Shown: one piece after another, positions 16,036-19,980 of the stretch
How positions within the stretch are numbered: position 1 is the stretch's first letter
How the letters are laid out: every line of letters starts with the position of its first letter
Origin: DATARH01 sp050246595
Lineage (GTDB): Bacteria; Pseudomonadota; Alphaproteobacteria; ATCC43930; CGMCC-115725
Direction of reading: 5' to 3'
Assembly: GCA_050246595.1 (NCBI GenBank)
Contig: JBFWVT010000088.1
Coordinates: 1 to 19,980, forward strand
DNA length: 19,980 nt
Notes under the pieces: generated by a model
The model's database searches: none
Seen by the model: only the letters and a program-made list of their open reading frames with translations
Told to the model about the DNA's origin: nothing
Program-made: the position numbers and the translations under genes

Positions 16036-18057
16036 ATGCTTCTACCGCACATGCCGAGTCAGCGGGACGGCCGCGACGGCCGGACCCGGCTGTCCGGATT
16101 GCTCATCGGAATTTTCGGTCTTCTGGCGCTGGTCGCCGGTCCCGCCGCCGCCTGCGACCTCGATCGGGTCCCGTCGAGCCGCTGGTCGGTGGCGACCGAA
16201 AATGGCGTCTCCTGGCTCAAAAATCCCTGCGGCGAGCGGTTTTACAGCAACGGGGTCAATGTCCTCGACGGCGGCTATCCGGAACGCGAAAAGGACGGCA
16301 AGGTCTATTACAGCTGGACCGCGTTCGCTCCGGATCTCGCGACATGGGTTGCCGAGACCCGGTCGCGGCTGCGCGCCTGGGGCTTCAACACCGCCGGCGG
16401 CTGGTCGCTGCCGCCGCAACAACTACGCCTTCCGACCGTGATCAACCTGGAACTCGGCCGCCGCACCCGGTTCCACTGGTTCGAGCCGTTCGCGCCCGAC
16501 ATGCAGCAGCAGATGATCGAGCAGGCGCGGGCACTGGTTGCGCCGTTCCGCGGATCGCCGTACCGGATCGGCTATTTCTCTGATAACGAGATCGGCTGGT
16601 GGACCGGGGCTCTGTTCATCTTCTACTCGCAGCGGCCGGCCGCTTCGCCAACCAAGCAGCGCTGGGTCGAGGTGCTGCGCCGGCACTACCGCGACGATTG
16701 GGCCGCTTTCGCCGCCGATTTTGTGGTTGCCAACGGCGTCCGCTCGTGGCGCGGGCTGCTGGCCAGCACAACCAAGATCAGGATGCGTCCCGACCGCAAC
16801 GGCATCGCCGCGGCGCGCGCCTGGACCGAGACCGTCGCCGGGCATTATTACGCGCTCGCCAGCCGGGCGGTTCGCGCTACCGATCCCGACGCGCTGTTCT
16901 TCGGCGACCGGTTGCCGATCTACTACGACGCGGCGGCGGTGCGGGCAATGGCCTCCCATGTCGATGCGATCGCGATGAACTACAACGTCGACAGTCCGGA
17001 CGGCTGGCTCGCCCGCTACTTCTTTGACGGACTCGCCGCGCTGTCCGGCGGCAAGCCGGTGCTGATCACCGAATGGTTCTTCGCGGCCCACGAGAACCGC
17101 AGCGGCAACCGCAACAACGGCCACCTGATGACGGTCGACACGCAGACCGAGCGCGCGCGCGGCGCCGCCGCCGCCGTCGAGAATTTCGCCCGCATCCCGC
17201 AGATCGTCGGCGCCCATTGGTTCCAGTACCACGACCATCCGCAAGGCGGACGCTGGGACGGCGAGGACTACGCGTTCGGGCTGGTCGACATCAACAATCG
17301 GCCTTATGAGGAGCTGGTCGCCGCGCTGGCGGAAGCAAATCGCCGGACGGCGACCCTTCATGCCGCCTCCGCCGAGGACCCGGCGCCCCGCAGCCGCATC
17401 GATCTGCCCCATGCCGCCATATCGGTGCAGGATCATTCGCTGGGCGACTGGCCGAAGCCGGCGAGCCTCCTGCCGCCGCTGCTGCCCTCGCCGGGCGCGG
17501 TCGCCTTCGGCGAAATCTATCTCGCCTGGAACGAGCGCGGTCTCGCGCTCGGGACAATCGGTCAGGATTATTTCGATGTCGATCTGCTCGATTACGGCGA
17601 CGCCTTTCCGCTTGGCGAAGCGTACCGCGTCGAACTCGGGGTTGATGCCGGAGCCGGACCGCACCGCGCCACATTGTTCTTCATTCCGCCGCGCACCAAG
17701 CTGCGCGACCATCCGCCGATGAGGGCGGTGCTGTGCGCCGGTACGGCGGAAGCGGCCATCCGGGACGGCTGCACCCCGCCAGCAGGGGCGCAGGCGGTCT
17801 ATTTCGGGGCTGACCAGCCGCGCATCACCGCCGAGCTGCTGATCCCGTGGTCGGCGTTGGGGGTCGCGCCGCCCGAGGCGGGGACCGTGCTGCGCGCCGA
17901 GGTGGCGATGACCTCCTGGCATCGCGAGCGCTGGGCCTCCCTGTCGGGCCGTCCGCCCGCCGAAGGACTGTCCGATCCGGCGGGCTGGCGACCAATGCGG
18001 CTCGATGACGGGTCTGCGGTCACGGCGCCATCCGCTCCGGCCGGCGCGCCGGGCTGA
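16036..18057 (+). CDS. Exported glycoside hydrolase-like protein (clan GH-A fold) with CBM9/DOMON-like C-terminal domain
   Basis: 673 residues. A signal peptide (hydrophobic core LLIGIFGLLALVAGPAAA) is followed by a beta/alpha-barrel domain (about 45-430) of the beta-agarase/GH50-GH42 kind. FSDNEIGWW supplies the Asn-Glu pair (acid/base Glu185) and VLITEWFFAA the nucleophile Glu346, with NYNVDSPDGW and HWFQYHDHPQGGRW as active-site segments. A second domain (about 460-650; GEIYLAWNERGLALGT, AELLIPWSALGV) resembles CBM9/DOMON carbohydrate-binding folds. The substrate cannot be told; agarase activity should not be assumed. Start choice: from 16036 the signal peptide is about 39 residues; an ATG at 16051 also fits, while one at 15961 overlaps the glycosyltransferase stop but makes the signal peptide too long. 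It probably acts with the glycosyltransferase upstream. Confidence 0.78.
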   Translation: MLLPHMPSQRDGRDGRTRLSGLLIGIFGLLALVAGPAAACDLDRVPSSRWSVATENGVSWLKNPCGERFYSNGVNVLDGGYPEREKDGKVYYSWTAFAPDLATWVAETRSRLRAWGFNTAGGWSLPPQQLRLPTVINLELGRRTRFHWFEPFAPDMQQQMIEQARALVAPFRGSPYRIGYFSDNEIGWWTGALFIFYSQRPAASPTKQRWVEVLRRHYRDDWAAFAADFVVANGVRSWRGLLASTTKIRMRPDRNGIAAARAWTETVAGHYYALASRAVRATDPDALFFGDRLPIYYDAAAVRAMASHVDAIAMNYNVDSPDGWLARYFFDGLAALSGGKPVLITEWFFAAHENRSGNRNNGHLMTVDTQTERARGAAAAVENFARIPQIVGAHWFQYHDHPQGGRWDGEDYAFGLVDINNRPYEELVAALAEANRRTATLHAASAEDPAPRSRIDLPHAAISVQDHSLGDWPKPASLLPPLLPSPGAVAFGEIYLAWNERGLALGTIGQDYFDVDLLDYGDAFPLGEAYRVELGVDAGAGPHRATLFFIPPRTKLRDHPPMRAVLCAGTAEAAIRDGCTPPAGAQAVYFGADQPRITAELLIPWSALGVAPPEAGTVLRAEVAMTSWHRERWASLSGRPPAEGLSDPAGWRPMRLDDGSAVTAPSAPAGAPG

Positions 18058-18892
18058 ACACTCCGCCGCCGGGGAAACCGGCGCGCCGCCGCTCCTGCCA
18101 CGCGATCAGCAGAAATGCGATGGCCACCACAACAAAGACGACGGCGAGAAAAATCGTCGCCAGCGCGTTGGCCTCCGGGGTCACGCCGATACGCACGCTC
18201 GAATAGACCGCCATCGGCAATGTCGTCGCGGCCGGGCCGGACACAAAGCTCGCGATTACAAGATCGTCGAGCGACATCGTAAAGGCCAGCAGCCAGCCCG
18301 ACACCAGCGCCGGGCTGATCCCCGGCAGGGTGATCCGCCACAGCACGGTCCAGGGCCGCGCGCCGAGATCCGATGCCGCCTCTTCGAGGCTGCGGTCGAA
18401 CCCGGACAATTGCGCGCGTACCAGAACCGCGACAAAACAGGCGGCGAAGGTGGCGTGCGCGATCGTCACGGTCAGCACCCCGCGTTCGGCCGGCCAGCCG
18501 AGAATGCTCTGTCCGGCGACAAACAGCAGCAGCAGCGACAGACCGAGGATCACCTCGGGAACGACAAGCGGCGCGGTCACCATAAAGGTGAACAGACTGC
18601 GGCCGGGAAACCGGGCGAAGCGGTTCAGCGCCAGCCCGGCGGCGGTGCCGAGCACCAGCGCCAGACTGGCTGCCATGACACCGATCTTGAGACTGGTCAG
18701 CGCGGCGCCGAGGAACGCCTCGTTCTCGATCAGCGCGCCATACCAGCGGGTCGAAAATCCGCCCCAGATCGTGACCAGCCGCGAGGCGTTGAACGAATAG
18801 GCGATCAGCACCGCGATCGGCAGGTACAGAAACCCGAGACCTGTTGCGAGCGCGCCGGCCCGCAGCATCGCCGTGCCGCGACCGCCGTTCAT
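18020..18892 (-). CDS. potI: ABC transporter permease, PotI/PotC type (polyamine-like)
   Basis: 290-residue inner-membrane permease with six helices. The ATPase-docking EAA loop is EEAASDLGARPWTVLWRITLP, followed by SLDDLVIASFVSGP, which is typical of the PotC/PotI group importing spermidine or putrescine; related importers of other small cations or amino acid derivatives are possible. The ATG at 18892 overlaps the potH stop as ATGA, which fixes the start. The 3' end overlaps the glycosidase gene tail to tail by 38 bases. No substrate-binding protein gene is visible in the window. Confidence 0.9.
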   Translation of the reverse strand: MNGGRGTAMLRAGALATGLGFLYLPIAVLIAYSFNASRLVTIWGGFSTRWYGALIENEAFLGAALTSLKIGVMAASLALVLGTAAGLALNRFARFPGRSLFTFMVTAPLVVPEVILGLSLLLLFVAGQSILGWPAERGVLTVTIAHATFAACFVAVLVRAQLSGFDRSLEEAASDLGARPWTVLWRITLPGISPALVSGWLLAFTMSLDDLVIASFVSGPAATTLPMAVYSSVRIGVTPEANALATIFLAVVFVVVAIAFLLIAWQERRRAGFPGGGVFSPARRPERMAP

Positions 18893-19767
18893 GCCGCCCG
18901 CTCGCCGCCCAAGAGACGCTGCGCCCAGAGCAGCGGCAGGCTCAGCAGAACCACCAGCGCGACCGCGATCGCCGCCGCCGCCGGCCAATCGACGTTGTCG
19001 AAGAACTCCTGCCACAACAGCCTGCCGATCATCAGCGTATCGGGGCCGCCGAGCAGGTCGGGAATGACGAACTCGCCGACCGCCGGGATAAAGACCAGCA
19101 GCGCGCCGGCGGCGATGCCCGGCAACGCCAGCGGCACGATCACCGAAAACAGGATGCGCCAGGGTCGCGCGCCGAGATCGGCGGCGGCCTCGACAAGGCT
19201 TTCATCGAGCCGCGACAGGCTGCCGTAAAGCGGCAGGATCATGAACGGCAGATACGAATAGACCAGCCCCAGATTCACCGAGAACGCGTTGTACAGCAGC
19301 GGGATCGGCTGCTCGATCAGGCCGGAGGCGAGCAGCGCGCGATTGACCAGACCGCTCGGCTGCAACAGCGCGATCCAGGCATAGACGCGGATCAGGAAAC
19401 TGGTCCAGAACGGCAGGATCACCAGGAACAACAAGAGCGCGCGCCAGCTCTGGGGCGCCCGCGCGATCGCTAGCGCCATTGGAAACCCGATCAGCAGGCA
19501 CAGCAAGGTCGCGACCGCGGCGTAGCCCAGCGATCTGACATAGATCCTCAGACAGCCCTCGGCGAGCCGACAATAATTCTCCACGGTCAGATTGCTTTCG
19601 ATCCCGTCCGGGCCGATTGCGAGCGGCGGTTCGAAGGGCGGGATCGCTTCGGCGCTCTCGGTCAGGCTGATCCCGGCGACGATCAGCAGCGGCGCCAGGA
19701 AAAACACCAGGAGCCACAGAAACGGCAGCCCGATCAGCACCCGCCGCAGAAACGGAGAGGCGGTCAT
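18889..19767 (-). CDS. potH: ABC transporter permease, PotH/PotB type (polyamine-like)
   Basis: 292-residue permease with six helices, partner of the PotI-type protein. The EAA loop is EAAADLGARPWRILFSVIVPLALPGI, followed by FIPAVGEFVIPDLLGG, a PotB/PotH signature. LPFWTSFLIRVYAWIALL is also characteristic. The ATG at 19767 has no clear ribosome site close by, and the hairpin array at 19788-19918 lies directly upstream. It sits between a probable ATPase gene running off the window and potI, so an ATPase-permease-permease operon is likely. The start could be affected by the repeat insertion, but the hydrophobic N-terminus is normal for the family. Confidence 0.9.
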   Translation of the reverse strand: MTASPFLRRVLIGLPFLWLLVFFLAPLLIVAGISLTESAEAIPPFEPPLAIGPDGIESNLTVENYCRLAEGCLRIYVRSLGYAAVATLLCLLIGFPMALAIARAPQSWRALLLFLVILPFWTSFLIRVYAWIALLQPSGLVNRALLASGLIEQPIPLLYNAFSVNLGLVYSYLPFMILPLYGSLSRLDESLVEAAADLGARPWRILFSVIVPLALPGIAAGALLVFIPAVGEFVIPDLLGGPDTLMIGRLLWQEFFDNVDWPAAAAIAVALVVLLSLPLLWAQRLLGGERAA

Positions 19768-19787
19768 GATCGAATCGGCAAGGATAT

Positions 19788-19918
19788 CCCTCTCCGCCCT
19801 TCAGGGGGGAGAGGGAGGGACCCATTGCAGAGCAATGGGAGGGTGAGGTGGGCGCCGGCCAGCGCTCTGGAATCCCCCACCTCACCCCGACCCTCTCCGC
19901 CCCCGAGGGCGGGGAGGG
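19788..19918. repeat. Array of four palindromes (REP/BIME-like mosaic) inside the transporter operon
   Basis: Four hairpins in 131 bases. (1) CCCTCTCCGCCC (19788-19799) pairs with 19804-19815, one mismatch. (2) CCCATTGC (19821-19828) with GCAATGGG (19832-19839), perfect, three-base loop. (3) GGGTGAGGTGGG (19841-19852) with CCCACCTCACCC (19876-19887), perfect 12 bp, enclosing a small GCGC...GCGC hairpin. (4) CCCTCTCCGCCC (19891-19902) with 19907-19918, one G-T wobble. Hairpins 1 and 4 share the same 12-base left arm. The CCTCACCC and CCCTCTCC words also occur at 41-97. Such elements are common between genes in alphaproteobacteria and could affect mRNA decay between the ATPase and permease genes. 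Confidence 0.85.
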
Positions 19919-19945
19919 AGACAAATCCAGGGTGCTTTCGAGTGG

Positions 19946-19980
19946 TCATTCCGTCAGCACCACGGCGGCGCGCGGCACCC
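19946..19980 (-). CDS. C-terminal end of an upstream gene, probably the ABC transporter ATPase (partial)
   Basis: Only the last ten codons before a TGA are in the window; they read VPRAAVVLTE. A hydrophobic end of the VVLT type closes many PotA/PotG-like ATPases after their TOBE domain, and the position before potH fits. The evidence is too short for a firm call. Confidence 0.45.
   Translation of the reverse strand, partial: VPRAAVVLTE

Noticed and set aside
16423..17922. Minus-strand 499-codon open frame opposite the glycosidase
   Set aside because: The plus-strand frame has a signal peptide and catalytic motifs; the antisense frame has none.

Overview
The window is GC-rich and reads as chromosomal DNA of an alphaproteobacterium. 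The main evidence is the gene order tldD <> coxB-coxA-ctaB-(small membrane protein)-ctaG-coxC-DUF983-SURF1, which is characteristic of that class, plus a ClpB, a polyamine-type ABC transporter and CCCTCTCC-type palindromic intergenic repeats. I cannot place it below class. All calls come from reading motifs; no database search or alignment was possible.

Layout. Positions 41-97 hold a palindromic intergenic repeat. On the minus strand, reading towards position 1, come the disaggregase clpB (110-2800) with a sigma-32-type heat-shock promoter, a short-chain dehydrogenase (3066-3857), a membrane-anchored endonuclease/exonuclease/phosphatase-fold protein (3869-5059), and a ribbon-helix-helix antitoxin with a ParE-type toxin (5204-5766). 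Next is the cytochrome c oxidase cluster, transcribed from about 12.2 kb down to 5.84 kb: coxB, coxA, ctaB, a 49-residue membrane ORF, ctaG, coxC, DUF983 and SURF1. It encodes the three core subunits of an aa3-type heme-copper oxidase and the factors that make heme O, deliver copper and insert heme.

A 382-bp divergent region (12207-12588) separates coxB from plus-strand tldD. It carries two 19-bp direct repeats with a 20-bp period, a good candidate for a tandem activator site. After tldD come a plus-strand GT-C membrane glycosyltransferase and an exported clan GH-A-like glycoside hydrolase with a CBM9/DOMON-like C-terminal domain. The hydrolase gene overlaps, tail to tail, the minus-strand polyamine-type permease pair potI/potH. 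Upstream of potH sits a 131-bp array of four hairpins, followed by the last codons of what is probably the transporter ATPase.

The strongest biological observation is that two acidic ligands of the non-redox Mg/Mn site of cytochrome c oxidase are replaced together: the subunit I Asp by Asn397 and the subunit II Glu by Gln243. The CuA, CuB, heme and K-channel residues remain. Other points of interest are the tandem repeat upstream of coxB, the glycosyltransferase/glycosidase pair, and the hairpin array inside the transporter operon. I found no CRISPR array, tRNA, rRNA, transposase or phage gene.
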